The position numbers and the translations under genes are program-made. From the NCBI GenBank assembly GCA_028277585.1, contig JANQFY010000355.1, positions 1 through 64,000 of the forward strand: a stretch of DNA of 64,000 nt, given 5' to 3'. Shown piece by piece: positions 1 through 8,947 of this stretch. Numbering within the stretch: the first letter of the stretch is position 1; the number at the start of each line of letters is the position of its first letter. Under the pieces are notes generated by a model. The model made no database searches. It worked only from the letters and a program-made list of their open reading frames with translations, and was not told where the DNA came from. This stretch comes from Sedimentisphaerales bacterium. Lineage in GTDB: Bacteria > Planctomycetota > Phycisphaerae > Sedimentisphaerales > Anaerobacaceae.

Positions 1-732
1 ATCACCCAGCCGTTTGCCCTGAACGCCGAAACCGGGATCGTTCCCTCGATTCGTTCGCTTGAGGACCTCGTTGTGCAGCGCATGCCTGGCGCCTCCGACC
101 GCCCCGTGGAGGCCTCATCCGGTCATGGCAATTCACTGTTGGGTTTCGTCCGGCGGAGCATCGCTCGTGCTGACGAGGATAGCGCCCGCATCAAGTTGAT
201 CTCCGAAACGGCCCAGGGCAGCGGGGCGTACCCATCCTTCGGGCTCGCCCAGAGTCTCCACACCACGGCCCAACTCATCCGCGCCGATATTGGCGTTCGG
301 ATCTTCTTCGTCGAACTGGGCGGTGGTGGTATCGGCGGCTTCGACAACCACGCCAATCAGCTTGGCAATCATTGCGCCCTGTTGCACCAACTGGCCGAGT
401 CGGTGGCGGCGTTCATCTACGATCTCAAGCGTGACAACCTGTTGGATCGGGTTCTTCTGATGACGTTCTCCGAATTCGGTCGGACAGTACGCGAAAACGG
501 CCGGCGTGGCACGGGGCACGGGGTCGCCGGGCCCGTCTTTGTTGCTGGCGGGAAGGTCAAGGGAGGTCTGGTTGGTCCCCATCCGAGCCTTACCGACCTC
601 GACGACGGCGCCCTGAAGCATCACACCGACTTCCGCCAAGTGTATGCCACGGTATTGGATCGATGGCTCGGATACCACAGCCGCATGGCGCTGGGCAAAA
701 CGTTTCCGACGCTCGATATCCTGATGACCTAG
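1..732 (+). CDS. DUF1501 family protein, C-terminal part
   Basis: The reading frame is open from base 1, so the start lies outside the window; about 243 residues are visible. The stretch reading FFVELGGGGIGGFDNHANQLGNH, the conserved TFSEFGRTVRENGRRGTGHG segment and the end with DFRQVYATVLDRWLG match the C-terminal half of DUF1501 proteins. These are Tat-exported proteins of unknown activity that are very common in Planctomycetota and related to the alkaline phosphatase/sulfatase fold. The family is usually paired with a DUF1800 gene, which would lie upstream. A GTG at 73 is internal and not a real start. The family call is firm; the biochemical role is unknown. Confidence 0.9.
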   Translation: MTQPFALNAETGIVPSIRSLEDLVVQRMPGASDRPVEASSGHGNSLLGFVRRSIARADEDSARIKLISETAQGSGAYPSFGLAQSLHTTAQLIRADIGVRIFFVELGGGGIGGFDNHANQLGNHCALLHQLAESVAAFIYDLKRDNLLDRVLLMTFSEFGRTVRENGRRGTGHGVAGPVFVAGGKVKGGLVGPHPSLTDLDDGALKHHTDFRQVYATVLDRWLGYHSRMALGKTFPTLDILMT

Positions 733-1052
733 TTGAAGAACGCGCTGGGCAACGCCTTGCCGATAAAACCGCCCTTCTTGTTCGACTGAGAAGCCCCCCG
801 TGGTCCATGCGCCCTGCATACCGCTGCGCGTTTTGGGTAAGGACTCTGCACGTAATGGGATTGTCGGTGTCAAATCCAATTGATATTTTCAATATATAGA
901 CTGCTGAGGTAGATAATCGGCGCCGGTTCTCCGGCGCGCACGCCGCGGGAAGAAGGGAGCAAGGGTGACATCAGGGCGACGCTATAGAGGACAGAGACGA
1001 CTCATGTAGATTCCACCAACATACTGATCCGTTCATTGGAAGGAGGACCATC
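733..1052. other. 320-bp intergenic region with regulated promoter
   Basis: No gene is visible here. It holds the operator/promoter at 825-889 (separate entry) and then a leader of about 155 bases before the surface-protein gene at 1053. A good AAGGAGG ribosome binding site lies just upstream of that ATG. Confidence 0.7.
825..889 (+). promoter_or_regulatory. Tandem-repeat operator and promoter, site A
   Basis: Two direct half-sites, TGCGCGTTTTGGG (825-837) and TGCACGTAATGGG (847-859), start 22 bp apart. The second abuts a -35 box TTGTCG (861-866), and a 17-bp spacer leads to the -10 box TATTTT (884-889). The 38-bp core matches site B at 31 of 38 positions and site C at 28 of 38, counted by eye. 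It faces the surface-protein gene at 1053. The geometry (direct repeats two helical turns apart, touching -35) is that of an AraC-type class II activator site; the regulator at 4652 is the inferred ligand. Confidence 0.75.
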
Positions 1053-3341
1053 ATGTCTGGTAAGTCGATGTATTGGGTTCTGGGGGCCATCCTGATTCTG
1101 GCCGGGTGGGCGCACGCCGATCTTGTCCACCATTGGAAACTCGACGAGGACACCGCCGCGGGGGCGACCACTGTTGTCGATTCCGTCGGCGGCAAGGATG
1201 GGGCCATCCAGGGCGCCGTGAGTGTGCCCGGCGTGTATGGCAACGCCTTCTACTTTGACGGATCCACCACCATCGAGGTCACCGGTTTTTCCACCGATCA
1301 CATCAAGACCATGACGCTGGCCTTCTGGATGAACCCGGATGAAGGGTACGTCGTAAGCGCCGGCTGGAAACGCGTCATCTCCGCCAACGACGGCTGGGAA
1401 GCCATCTTGAACGCCGGTACGGGTCTGATTGGCAACAACCTCTATCGAACGGGGGCGACCTATGCCGCAAGCAGCGCGCCACCGCCCGAAGGCGAGTGGA
1501 CGCACGTCGCCATGACAGCCGACCTGGCTCCTCCCGGCAGCGGTCTTCAGGAGGTTTACGTCAACGGTGTCTTGGACGGCGAGATGGAGGACCAGGCGGT
1601 CAACGACTGGGGCGGCGGGACTTTCCTCATGGGCTACCGCGCCTCCGGAGGCGGCGAGCACTTCGAGGGCATGCTCGATGACGTTCGCATTTACGACACC
1701 GTCCTGACCGAAGCGGAGGTTATGGAAGCCATGCTGGCCAGCGCCGGCGCCGAACTGGCGAGCGAGCCCAGCCCGGCCGATGCGGCGCCCGACGTTGTGC
1801 GCGATGTGGTGCTGAGCTGGACACCCGGCGAGTTCGCCGCGACGCACGACATCTATCTGGGCGAGTCCTTCGACGACGTCAACGACGCGGCTCGGGACAA
1901 TGCACCGGATGTGTTGCTCGCTCAAGGTCAGGCTGACGCAGCTTATGAGGTCGGTCGTTTGGAGTTTGGCGCGACCTACTACTGGCGCGTGGACGAAGTC
2001 AACGCCGCGCCGGACAACACGATCTTCAAGGGGCTCGTCTGGAGCTTCACCGTCGAGCCGTTGGCCTATTCCGTCACCAACGTCACAGCGACCGCCTCCC
2101 ATTTCGAGGCCGGATCGGAGCCGCAGAACACGGCCGATGGATCGGGCATCGACGATCAGGACCAGCATTCGATCGACGCCCCCGATATGTGGCTCGCCTC
2201 GCCGGGTGGAGAACCGCTCTGGATTCAGTACGAATTCGATGGCGTCTACAAGCTTCACGAGATGCTGGCGTGGAACTACAACGTGGCGTTCGAACTGGTC
2301 CTCGGCTTCGGACTCAAGGACGTCACCATCGAGTATTCAGCGGACGGCGCCGCGTGGACGACGCTGGGTGACGTGCAGTTCGCTCAAGCCAGCGCCACCT
2401 CCACCTATACCGCCAATACAACGGTGGATATGCAAGGCGTCGCGGCCAAGTTCGTCCGGCTGAACGTCACCTCCGGCTGGGGCCCGATGGGGCAATTCGG
2501 GCTTAGTGAAGTGCGCTTTTCATCCATTCCTGTTCAGGCGAAGGAGCCGCATCCGGCGTCCGGAGCAAGCAGTGTGGATCCGGATGCTCTCCTCGCCTGG
2601 CGCGCCGGGCGCGAAGCGGACGCCCATGAGATCCATCTCAGCGCTGACGAAGACGCGGTAGCCGCCGGGAACGCCCTGGTCGATACGGTCTCTGTCAACA
2701 GCTACGATCTGGGCGCGCTGGATCTGGAATTGGATACGACATACTACTGGATGATCAATGAGGTCAACGACGCCGAGGCGATCACCTCCTGGGCCGGTGC
2801 GGTCTGGAACTTCTCCACCAAGGCCTTTCTGGTGGTCGAGGACTTCGAGAGCTACGACGACGAGGAGAACCGCATCTACCAGACTTGGGTCGACGGGTAC
2901 GAAATCGCCGGCAACGGGTCTCAGGTCGGCAATCTGGAGTCGCCGTTCGCCGAGCAGACGATCGTCAATGGGGGGCGGCAGTCCATGCCGCTGTTCTATG
3001 ATAACGCCGGCGGCGCCATCTCGGAGGCCGAGGTTACCTTCGCCAGTCCCCAGGACTGGACGCGCTCCGGCGCCGCCGTCCTGACGATCCACTTCCAAGG
3101 TGCGGCCGACAATGCCGGCCAACTCTACGCGAAGATCAACGGCGTGAAGGTTCTCTATGATGGCGACGCCGCCGATATCTCGGCCGCGGCCTGGACGCGC
3201 TGGGACATCGATCTGACCGCGCTCGGTACGAACCTGAACGCCGTCAGGACATTGACCATTGGCATTGAGGGCAGTGGATCGGGCGTTGTCTACGTCGATG
3301 ATATCCAACTGGCGCCCGCCGCAAATGCCGACGACATGTGA
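1053..3341 (+). CDS. Secreted LamG/discoidin modular surface protein
   Basis: 762 residues. An N-terminal signal peptide (about 1-22) is followed by a LamG/concanavalin-like domain (about 24-230, from LVHHWKLDED to DDVRIYDTVLTEAEV), a fibronectin-III-like module (about 235-335, with TYYWRVDEVNAAPDNT), a discoidin (F5/8 type C-like) domain (about 340-490), a second FN3-like module and a C-terminal beta-rich domain that opens with EDFESYDDEENRIYQTW. It is probably a cell-surface or extracellular carbohydrate-binding protein with no catalytic motif. Its central modules are closely related to those of the protein encoded at 24582-27344. AAGGAGG precedes the ATG, and operator site A lies upstream. 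No sorting tail is seen. Confidence 0.85.
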   Translation: MSGKSMYWVLGAILILAGWAHADLVHHWKLDEDTAAGATTVVDSVGGKDGAIQGAVSVPGVYGNAFYFDGSTTIEVTGFSTDHIKTMTLAFWMNPDEGYVVSAGWKRVISANDGWEAILNAGTGLIGNNLYRTGATYAASSAPPPEGEWTHVAMTADLAPPGSGLQEVYVNGVLDGEMEDQAVNDWGGGTFLMGYRASGGGEHFEGMLDDVRIYDTVLTEAEVMEAMLASAGAELASEPSPADAAPDVVRDVVLSWTPGEFAATHDIYLGESFDDVNDAARDNAPDVLLAQGQADAAYEVGRLEFGATYYWRVDEVNAAPDNTIFKGLVWSFTVEPLAYSVTNVTATASHFEAGSEPQNTADGSGIDDQDQHSIDAPDMWLASPGGEPLWIQYEFDGVYKLHEMLAWNYNVAFELVLGFGLKDVTIEYSADGAAWTTLGDVQFAQASATSTYTANTTVDMQGVAAKFVRLNVTSGWGPMGQFGLSEVRFSSIPVQAKEPHPASGASSVDPDALLAWRAGREADAHEIHLSADEDAVAAGNALVDTVSVNSYDLGALDLELDTTYYWMINEVNDAEAITSWAGAVWNFSTKAFLVVEDFESYDDEENRIYQTWVDGYEIAGNGSQVGNLESPFAEQTIVNGGRQSMPLFYDNAGGAISEAEVTFASPQDWTRSGAAVLTIHFQGAADNAGQLYAKINGVKVLYDGDAADISAAAWTRWDIDLTALGTNLNAVRTLTIGIEGSGSGVVYVDDIQLAPAANADDM

Positions 3342-3409
3342 TAGGAGCAGATGTACCGGGACCGTTCGCGATGGTGCGTATTGAAGTCCTCGGATTTCCG
3401 TTAGAGCAC

Positions 3410-3446
3410 ACCGGGTCCACACTTCGATGAGCAGTGTGGGCCCGGT
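3410..3446 (+). terminator. Hairpin after the LamG protein gene
   Basis: A 14-bp stem (3410-3423 pairing with 3433-3446, one G-T pair) with a 9-base loop lies about 70 bases after the stop codon at 3341 and just before operator site B. There is no clean T-run, so it may act as a factor-assisted terminator or an mRNA 3' end. Confidence 0.5.
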
Positions 3447-3465
3447 TCCATATCTTCACATGTCG

Positions 3466-3530
3466 CGTGCATTTTGGGTAGCGTTTCTGCGCGTAATGGG
3501 ATTGCCCGCTCCGCACGGAGTTCCTAGGCT
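3466..3530 (+). promoter_or_regulatory. Tandem-repeat operator and promoter, site B
   Basis: Half-sites CGTGCATTTTGGG (3466-3478) and TGCGCGTAATGGG (3488-3500) start 22 bp apart. A -35 box TTGCCC (3502-3507), a 17-bp spacer and a -10 box TAGGCT (3525-3530) follow. The architecture is identical to sites A and C. It faces the pseudopilin gene, whose start codon is about 55 bases downstream of the -10. Confidence 0.75.
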
Positions 3531-3585
3531 GTAAGGTGGTTGAATGTGACGGGCCCCTGTGACCATCGATACCACGAGGCGGACT

Positions 3586-4305
3586 ATGAGCGCAAAGAGG
3601 CACACGGTTGGATTCACCCTCATCGAATTGCTGGTCGTGATCGCGATCATCGCGCTGCTCATGGGCATTCTCATGCCGGCGTTGAGCAAGGCGAAGAAGC
3701 AAGCCCAGGCGGTCCGCTGTCTGAGCAACTTCAAACAGATCGGCCTGGCCGCGCACATGTACGCCCAGGACAACGACCTGAAGGTCCCCCGCGACGAGAC
3801 GGATGGGCTCTGGTCGGTGCTGTTCATGCCCTACATCGGGGGGCTCTCCGATAAGATCGACCACTATGCGGAGGTCCAGATCTTCGATTGCCCGAGCTAT
3901 CCCGAGAAGGAACAGACGGTGGACTACTGCATGAACGCCTGGGATATCGCGTCGGGCAACACCATGGGCCAGGAGCAGCGCGGCGCGACGAAGCTCGATG
4001 ATATCCCCCGTCACGCCCAGACCATCTACATGGCCGACTACGAGTACATCCCCGAGGCGCCTCACATCCAGATCGTCTACAAAGACGACGACGCGGCGAC
4101 GCTTCGCAATAAGCTGCGCTGGCTGGACGTGTACCATCGCGACCATCTACCGAACTCCGACATCCAGCGGCGCATCGCGCGAGAGCGGCACGGCAACAAA
4201 GTGAGTTGTCTCTTTGTCGATGGCCACGCCGACAAGAAGGACCCGATGGAGCTGTCGCCCTGGGACTTCGGCTTGCCCCGCGACGTCGTCGACCCGGGGC
4301 AGTAG
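3586..4305 (+). CDS. Type II secretion-like pseudopilin with H-X9-DG motif
   Basis: 239 residues. A short basic leader MSAKRHTVG is followed by [20 protein letters not shown], the class III prepilin cleavage/methylation segment: cut at G|F with Glu at mature position 5. Near the C-terminus [12 protein letters not shown] gives the H-X9-DG processing-associated motif of Planctomycetota/Verrucomicrobiota pseudopilins. I prefer ATG 3586 (GAGG six bases upstream) over an in-frame GTG at 3559, because it gives the normal short leader. These proteins are thought to assemble in type II secretion-like or surface pseudopili. It lies under operator site B beside the regulator gene, which suggests induction together with polysaccharide use. 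Confidence 0.9.
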   Translation: MSAKRHTVGFTLIELLVVIAIIALLMGILMPALSKAKKQAQAVRCLSNFKQIGLAAHMYAQDNDLKVPRDETDGLWSVLFMPYIGGLSDKIDHYAEVQIFDCPSYPEKEQTVDYCMNAWDIASGNTMGQEQRGATKLDDIPRHAQTIYMADYEYIPEAPHIQIVYKDDDAATLRNKLRWLDVYHRDHLPNSDIQRRIARERHGNKVSCLFVDGHADKKDPMELSPWDFGLPRDVVDPGQ

Positions 4306-4651
4306 TGCTGGGCATCTCATTGCGGATTGTGGATTGCGGATTGACGATTGGCGTCGCGGGGGAATCCGAAGCACTCGGAAGCGGTTGAACTCCATGTGTG
4401 GTGACAGTAATACGGCCCCAGGCTCTGTCATTCCCGCGCAGAGCCTGCCCTCGACATGATCGGGGGCGGGCTCTGCGCAGGAATGACAAGGTCGGCCTCA
4501 TGGGCTGTGATTCTCGCTTGGCGGGGATATGCCCACAGACACGAAGTCCACCCGACTGTATCTGTGCTAGTGCTTTACCCCCCGGACCATTGTCGTTACA
4601 ATGGCGCGAGACAGCAGACGCCGGACGAGTCTTGTGGGACGGAGTGGGTTT
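4306..4651. other. Intergenic region with palindromic repeat
   Basis: There is no gene in these 346 bases. They hold the large inverted repeat at 4426-4488 and an AT-poor leader before the regulator gene. I found no copy of the tandem operator motif here, so autoregulation through it is not evident. Confidence 0.6.
4426..4488. repeat. REP-like palindrome (TGTCATTCC/GGAATGACA ends)
   Basis: The long hairpin begins TGTCATTCC and ends GGAATGACA. The arms continue as GCGCAGAGCC and GGCTCTGCGC, with a loop of about 20 bases. Related ends occur at 27536-27655 and 46851-46874, so this is a dispersed intergenic repeat family. Confidence 0.75.
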
Positions 4652-5821
4652 GTGTTCAGAGCGCCGAAAGTCATTCTGTTAATCGCACCGACGAGGGCCT
4701 TCGATCGAGGTCTGCTCCAGGGGATCGCGCGGTACGCCAACGAGTGCGGGCCCTGGACGTTCTATCGGGAGCCGCCGCACTATCAGGCGATCGATTGGAA
4801 GAAGAAGGTCTCCGATCGGCTGGCTCAAGGGCAGGTCGACGCCATCATCATGCGGGAGCCCGAACGGATCGAGGAGATCATCGAGCAGGGGATCCCGGGG
4901 ATCTGCGCCCCCGTGACCAAGCGGACGATTCCGGGGTTCGTCAACATCACGATGGACAACGACGCCGTCGGTCGACTGGGCGCCGAGCATCTGCTTCACT
5001 GTGGGTTCCGCCATTTCGCCTATTGCGGCCTGGAGGGCATCTACTGGTCGAACAAGCGGGGGGAAGCCTTTCAGCGCCGCCTCCAGGAAGCGGGGTTCCC
5101 CTGTCATGTCTATGAGTTGCCCACCAGCGAGGGTACGCAGGCGCTGTGGGAGAAGGAAGAGCCGCACCTGGTCCACTGGCTGCAGTCGCTTCCGAAACCC
5201 GTGGGGATCATGACGTGCAACGACGATCGCGCTCAGAATGTACTCGACGCCTGTCACGCGGCGCCGATCCACGTCCCGAGCGAGGTGGCGATTGTCGGCG
5301 TGGACAATGACGAGTTCATCTGCCGGCTGGCCAATCCGCCTCTTTCCAGCGTCTTCCTGAACCCGCAGAAGCTGGGCTATCGCGCCGCCCAGTTGCTCGA
5401 TCGCATTATGAGCGGCGAGCGCTGCCCCGAGACCACCATCGTGGGCAGGCCCACTCACGTCCTGGCCCGCAGTTCCACCAACATTCTGCTGGTAGAGGAT
5501 CGAGACGTTTCCGACGCCATCCGGTTCATCCGCGAGAATGCGGATCGCCCCCTTCAGGTCGACGATGTCGCCGAGTCGGTGGCGATCTCCCGCCGTACCC
5601 TGCAACAGAAATTCGCCAAGGCGGTCGGCCGCTCCGTCCATTCGCAGATTCTGCGCGAACGCGTCAACCGGATCATTCCGCTGCTGGTCGAGACGGACCT
5701 GACAGTCACCCAAATTGCCCGGAAGCTGAATTTCTCCAGCGCCAAGCAGTTGGATCGGGTCTTCACAAAGCTTCAGGGTCTCACCCCGACGGCCTACCGG
5801 CTCCAGCATTGCGGTGCCTGA
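4652..5821 (+). CDS. XylR-type transcriptional regulator (LacI-like sensor + AraC HTH)
   Basis: 389 residues from GTG 4652, chosen for GGAG seven bases upstream; an in-frame ATG at 4601 has no ribosome binding site. The N-terminal ~270 residues form a LacI/periplasmic-binding-like sensor: VILLIAPTRAFDRGLLQGIARYA at the start, ITMDNDAVGRLGAEHLL, then VAIVGVDNDEFICRLANPPLSSV. The C-terminal ~105 residues form an AraC helix-turn-helix pair (ESVAISRRTLQQKFAKAVGRS and TVTQIARKLNFSSAKQLDRVF). This architecture defines the XylR group, which binds a sugar and activates from tandem direct repeats. It lies between operator sites B and C and is their likely ligand. The effector is unknown. Confidence 0.9.
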   Translation: MFRAPKVILLIAPTRAFDRGLLQGIARYANECGPWTFYREPPHYQAIDWKKKVSDRLAQGQVDAIIMREPERIEEIIEQGIPGICAPVTKRTIPGFVNITMDNDAVGRLGAEHLLHCGFRHFAYCGLEGIYWSNKRGEAFQRRLQEAGFPCHVYELPTSEGTQALWEKEEPHLVHWLQSLPKPVGIMTCNDDRAQNVLDACHAAPIHVPSEVAIVGVDNDEFICRLANPPLSSVFLNPQKLGYRAAQLLDRIMSGERCPETTIVGRPTHVLARSSTNILLVEDRDVSDAIRFIRENADRPLQVDDVAESVAISRRTLQQKFAKAVGRSVHSQILRERVNRIIPLLVETDLTVTQIARKLNFSSAKQLDRVFTKLQGLTPTAYRLQHCGA

Positions 5822-5851
5822 GACGGCCGCAAGATCGCTCTTCGCTGCTCG

Positions 5852-5916
5852 TGCGCATTTTGGGGTACGGGTCTGCACGATGTGGTATTGTGTCGGGCCC
5901 CGCACCTTGCGATAAT
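5852..5916 (+). promoter_or_regulatory. Tandem-repeat operator and promoter, site C
   Basis: Half-sites TGCGCATTTTGGG (5852-5864) and the more diverged TGCACGATGTGGT (5874-5886) start 22 bp apart. The -35 box TTGTGT (5888-5893), a 17-bp spacer and a strong -10 box GATAAT (5911-5916) follow. It drives the DUF5060 enzyme gene at 5976 and probably the downstream catabolic genes to 14420. Confidence 0.75.
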
Positions 5917-5975
5917 CAATCTCTGTGACGATGTACACCACTCTCAAGGGCGCTATTTGTGGAGGTTAAGAGATC

Positions 5976-8903
5976 GTGAAATCGCTAGCGCAGTATGTCA
6001 TTGTGAGTTTGGCTATCGCCCTGCTCTCCAGTTCCGTCTTCGGGGCCGGGCAAGTTTCTGGTGAATTGCGGACCTGGCACAAGGTCACGCTCACCTTCGA
6101 CGGCCCGGCGACCAGCGAAACGGCCAACCCCAATCCGTTCACTGACTATCGCCTGACGGTGGTCTTCTCCCAGGGCGCCAAGCGCTACGTTGTGCCGGGC
6201 TACTTCGCCGCCGATGGCGACGCGGCCAACACGAGCGCCAGCGCCGGGAACAAATGGCGCGTCCATTTCGCGCCGAGCGAGGAAGGACGCTGGACCTATC
6301 AGGTCTCCTTCCGAACGGGCAAGCACATCATCGCCAGCGACGATTCGCAGGCCGGCACCGGCGCCGGATACATGGATGGCGAGAAAGGTACCTTGACGAT
6401 CGAGCCGACGAACAAGCGGGGGCGTGACTTCCGCAGCAAGGGGCTGCTCCAGTACGTCGGCAAGCACCACCTGCGCTTCGCCGGGACGGGGGAGTACTTC
6501 CTCAAGGCCGGCGCCGACGCGCCGGAGAACTTCCTGGCCTACAAAGACTTCGATGGCGACTTCAAGAACGATGGACACAAGGACAACCTCGTCAAGGATT
6601 GGGCGCCCCACGTGAAGGACTGGCGGCCGGGCGATCCCACCTGGCAAGACGGCAAGGGCAAAGGCATCATCGGCGCAGTCAACTATCTGGCGTCGAAGGG
6701 CATGAACGTCTTCTCATTCCTGCCGATGAATATCGAAGGCGACGATCGCAACGTCTTCCCCTACACGTCGTACGACGAGCGGCTTCGTATGGATGTCTCC
6801 AAGCTCGACCAGTGGGAGATCGTCTTCGAGCACGGCACGAAGCTGGGCATGTACCTGCATTTCAAGACGCAGGAAGCGGAGAATGTGAATCTGCTCGATG
6901 GGGGTCACCTCGGACTCCAGCGCAAGCTGTACTATCGCGAGTTGATCGCTCGCTTCGCCCACCATTTGGCGCTCAACTGGAACCTCGGCGAAGAGGTTGG
7001 TTTGGGACACAAGGTGAGCACGAAGAAGAAGCAGGACTGGGCCGAGTACTTCTGGACGCACGACCCTTACCAGCATCACATTGTCATCCACAACGGGGAC
7101 AACCATTACGATCTGCTGGGCGACGCTTCGGCGCTGACCGGTTTCTCGCTGCAGACCAACAAGCCGGACTTCAGCCGGGTGCATAGCCAGGTGCTGAACT
7201 ACATCAATCGTTCGGTCGCGGCCGGCAAGCCCTGGGTGGTCGCGTGTGACGAGCCGGGCGACGCCAGCCACTCGTTGATCACCGACGCCGAGGACCCGAC
7301 CCGGGACAACCCGCGCAAGAACGCTCTCTGGGGCACCTTCATGGCCGGCGGCGCCGGGATCGAATGGTACTTTGGATACAAACATCCCCACAGCGATCTG
7401 ACGTGTCAGGACTATCGCACGCGGGACCGAATGTGGGACCAGTCGCGCTACGCTCTGCAGTTCTTCAAGGAGCGCGAGATTCCGTTCTGGGACATGAAGA
7501 ACGACAACAAGCTCACCCGCAACCCCAACGACTACTGCTTCGTCAAAGAGGGCGAACTCTATCTGATCTACTTCAAGAACGCCGGTGAGCTGAAGCTGTC
7601 GCTGACCAGCGGCGCGCTGACCTACGGATGGTACAATCCCCGCACCGGGGAGGGGCTGGAGACGCTCCTGGAGCCGGGTCGGATTCAGGGCGCCCAGCCG
7701 GTGACGCTCAAGACCCCGGGCAAGGGCGACTGGTTGCTCTGTCTCACGAAAACGGGCGACGCTCCGGTTGCATTCAAGGACCTGACCGAGATCGCGGCTG
7801 CCCCCCTGAGCCCTGCTGAGATGCCGGCCAGCCCCTACCGACTGGTGGCGGTGCGGGACTTCAAGAGTGTTGGCGGATCGGGATTCGTGCCGTTCTACAC
7901 CGATGACGGGCGCGGCGCGCTGGCGATCAATGCGGGTCGGCACAAGGACAAGTTCGCCGCGGGCCAGGCGAAGTTCCAGGGCCAGTCGGGTGTCTATGAC
8001 GTCACGATCACGACCATGACCGAGACCGATGGCGAGTCCACGTATCGACTGTCGGTCGGCGGCAAGAAGGTCGGTGCTTTCACCAACCCGGCTACCGCTC
8101 AGGATTATCGCAAAGCCCAGCACACCTGGCGTCAGGTCGCGATCAAGAAAGGCGCTGCGGTTCGGATCGAGTTCAACACCGCTTCGAACAAGAAGAAGCC
8201 CGAGGGCGACACGTTCGCTTACGCGCGGGGGCGCTGGACGCAGGTGGAACTGACCCCGGCCGGTCAGGCGGACATGGTCTTCGAAGAGCGGGGCGGTCTG
8301 GTCGCTGTCGAGGCCGAGATGTTCTCCAGGCAAACTGCTGTAGAGAAACGCCGCTGGTATGTCACGACGCCGGAGCACACACCGGGTATCAGGCCGGACG
8401 GCGACGAGAATCACGCCGTCACCGCCAGCGGTCGCGCCTATCTCGAGATCCTGCCCGACACGCGCCGCACCCATGGCGACAAGCTCACCCACGGCGAGAA
8501 CTTTTCGAACGAGCCGGGCCGGATGGCGATCCTCTCCTACCCCGTACAGTTCAAGACGCCGGGCCGCTACTATGTTTGGGTGCGAGCCCACTCGACGGGC
8601 AGCGAGGACAATGGGCTGCACGTCGGGCTCGACGGCGCCTGGCCCGAGTCGGGACGTCGGCTCCAGTGGTGCGAAGGCAAACGGACCTGGCGCTGGGAGA
8701 GCAAGCAGCGCACCGAGAAGCAGCACTGCGGCGAGCCGTACAAGATTTACCTGGACATCAAGGACGCGGGCCTGCATATAATCTCCTTCTCAATGCGAGA
8801 GGATGGGTTTGAGTTCGACAAGTGGCTGATGACCACCGATCGGGACATGGTGCGGCCGGACAACAGTGGTCCCGCCAGTCGCGTCCGCCAGGCCGGCGGC
8901 TAG
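5976..8903 (+). CDS. Secreted DUF5060 glycoside-hydrolase-like protein
   Basis: 975 residues, GTG start with GGAGG upstream and a signal peptide (about 1-23). An N-terminal DUF5060 beta-sandwich (about 30-130, with LTFDGPATSE and EEGRWTYQVSF) precedes a (beta/alpha)8-like catalytic region (about 140-510) containing NYLASKGMNVFSFLPMN, LNWNLGEEVG and VACDEPGD, whose acidic residues are candidate catalytic groups. A short beta domain and a C-terminal carbohydrate-binding-like region (about 760-960, from VAVEAEMFSRQ to GFEFDKWLM) follow. The family includes putative apiosidases and other debranching enzymes; the substrate cannot be read here. It sits directly behind operator site C and 44 bp before the dehydrogenase gene, so one transcript is likely. 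Confidence 0.8.
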   Translation: MKSLAQYVIVSLAIALLSSSVFGAGQVSGELRTWHKVTLTFDGPATSETANPNPFTDYRLTVVFSQGAKRYVVPGYFAADGDAANTSASAGNKWRVHFAPSEEGRWTYQVSFRTGKHIIASDDSQAGTGAGYMDGEKGTLTIEPTNKRGRDFRSKGLLQYVGKHHLRFAGTGEYFLKAGADAPENFLAYKDFDGDFKNDGHKDNLVKDWAPHVKDWRPGDPTWQDGKGKGIIGAVNYLASKGMNVFSFLPMNIEGDDRNVFPYTSYDERLRMDVSKLDQWEIVFEHGTKLGMYLHFKTQEAENVNLLDGGHLGLQRKLYYRELIARFAHHLALNWNLGEEVGLGHKVSTKKKQDWAEYFWTHDPYQHHIVIHNGDNHYDLLGDASALTGFSLQTNKPDFSRVHSQVLNYINRSVAAGKPWVVACDEPGDASHSLITDAEDPTRDNPRKNALWGTFMAGGAGIEWYFGYKHPHSDLTCQDYRTRDRMWDQSRYALQFFKEREIPFWDMKNDNKLTRNPNDYCFVKEGELYLIYFKNAGELKLSLTSGALTYGWYNPRTGEGLETLLEPGRIQGAQPVTLKTPGKGDWLLCLTKTGDAPVAFKDLTEIAAAPLSPAEMPASPYRLVAVRDFKSVGGSGFVPFYTDDGRGALAINAGRHKDKFAAGQAKFQGQSGVYDVTITTMTETDGESTYRLSVGGKKVGAFTNPATAQDYRKAQHTWRQVAIKKGAAVRIEFNTASNKKKPEGDTFAYARGRWTQVELTPAGQADMVFEERGGLVAVEAEMFSRQTAVEKRRWYVTTPEHTPGIRPDGDENHAVTASGRAYLEILPDTRRTHGDKLTHGENFSNEPGRMAILSYPVQFKTPGRYYVWVRAHSTGSEDNGLHVGLDGAWPESGRRLQWCEGKRTWRWESKQRTEKQHCGEPYKIYLDIKDAGLHIISFSMREDGFEFDKWLMTTDRDMVRPDNSGPASRVRQAGG

Positions 8904-8947
8904 AAGCACTCCCCGGTTCGAAGCAACAGAAAGAGAGTAATGCAGTT

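Noticed and set aside
6714-8777. A 687-codon minus-strand open frame
   Set aside because: It is antisense to the DUF5060 enzyme, has no recognisable domain and no ribosome binding site.
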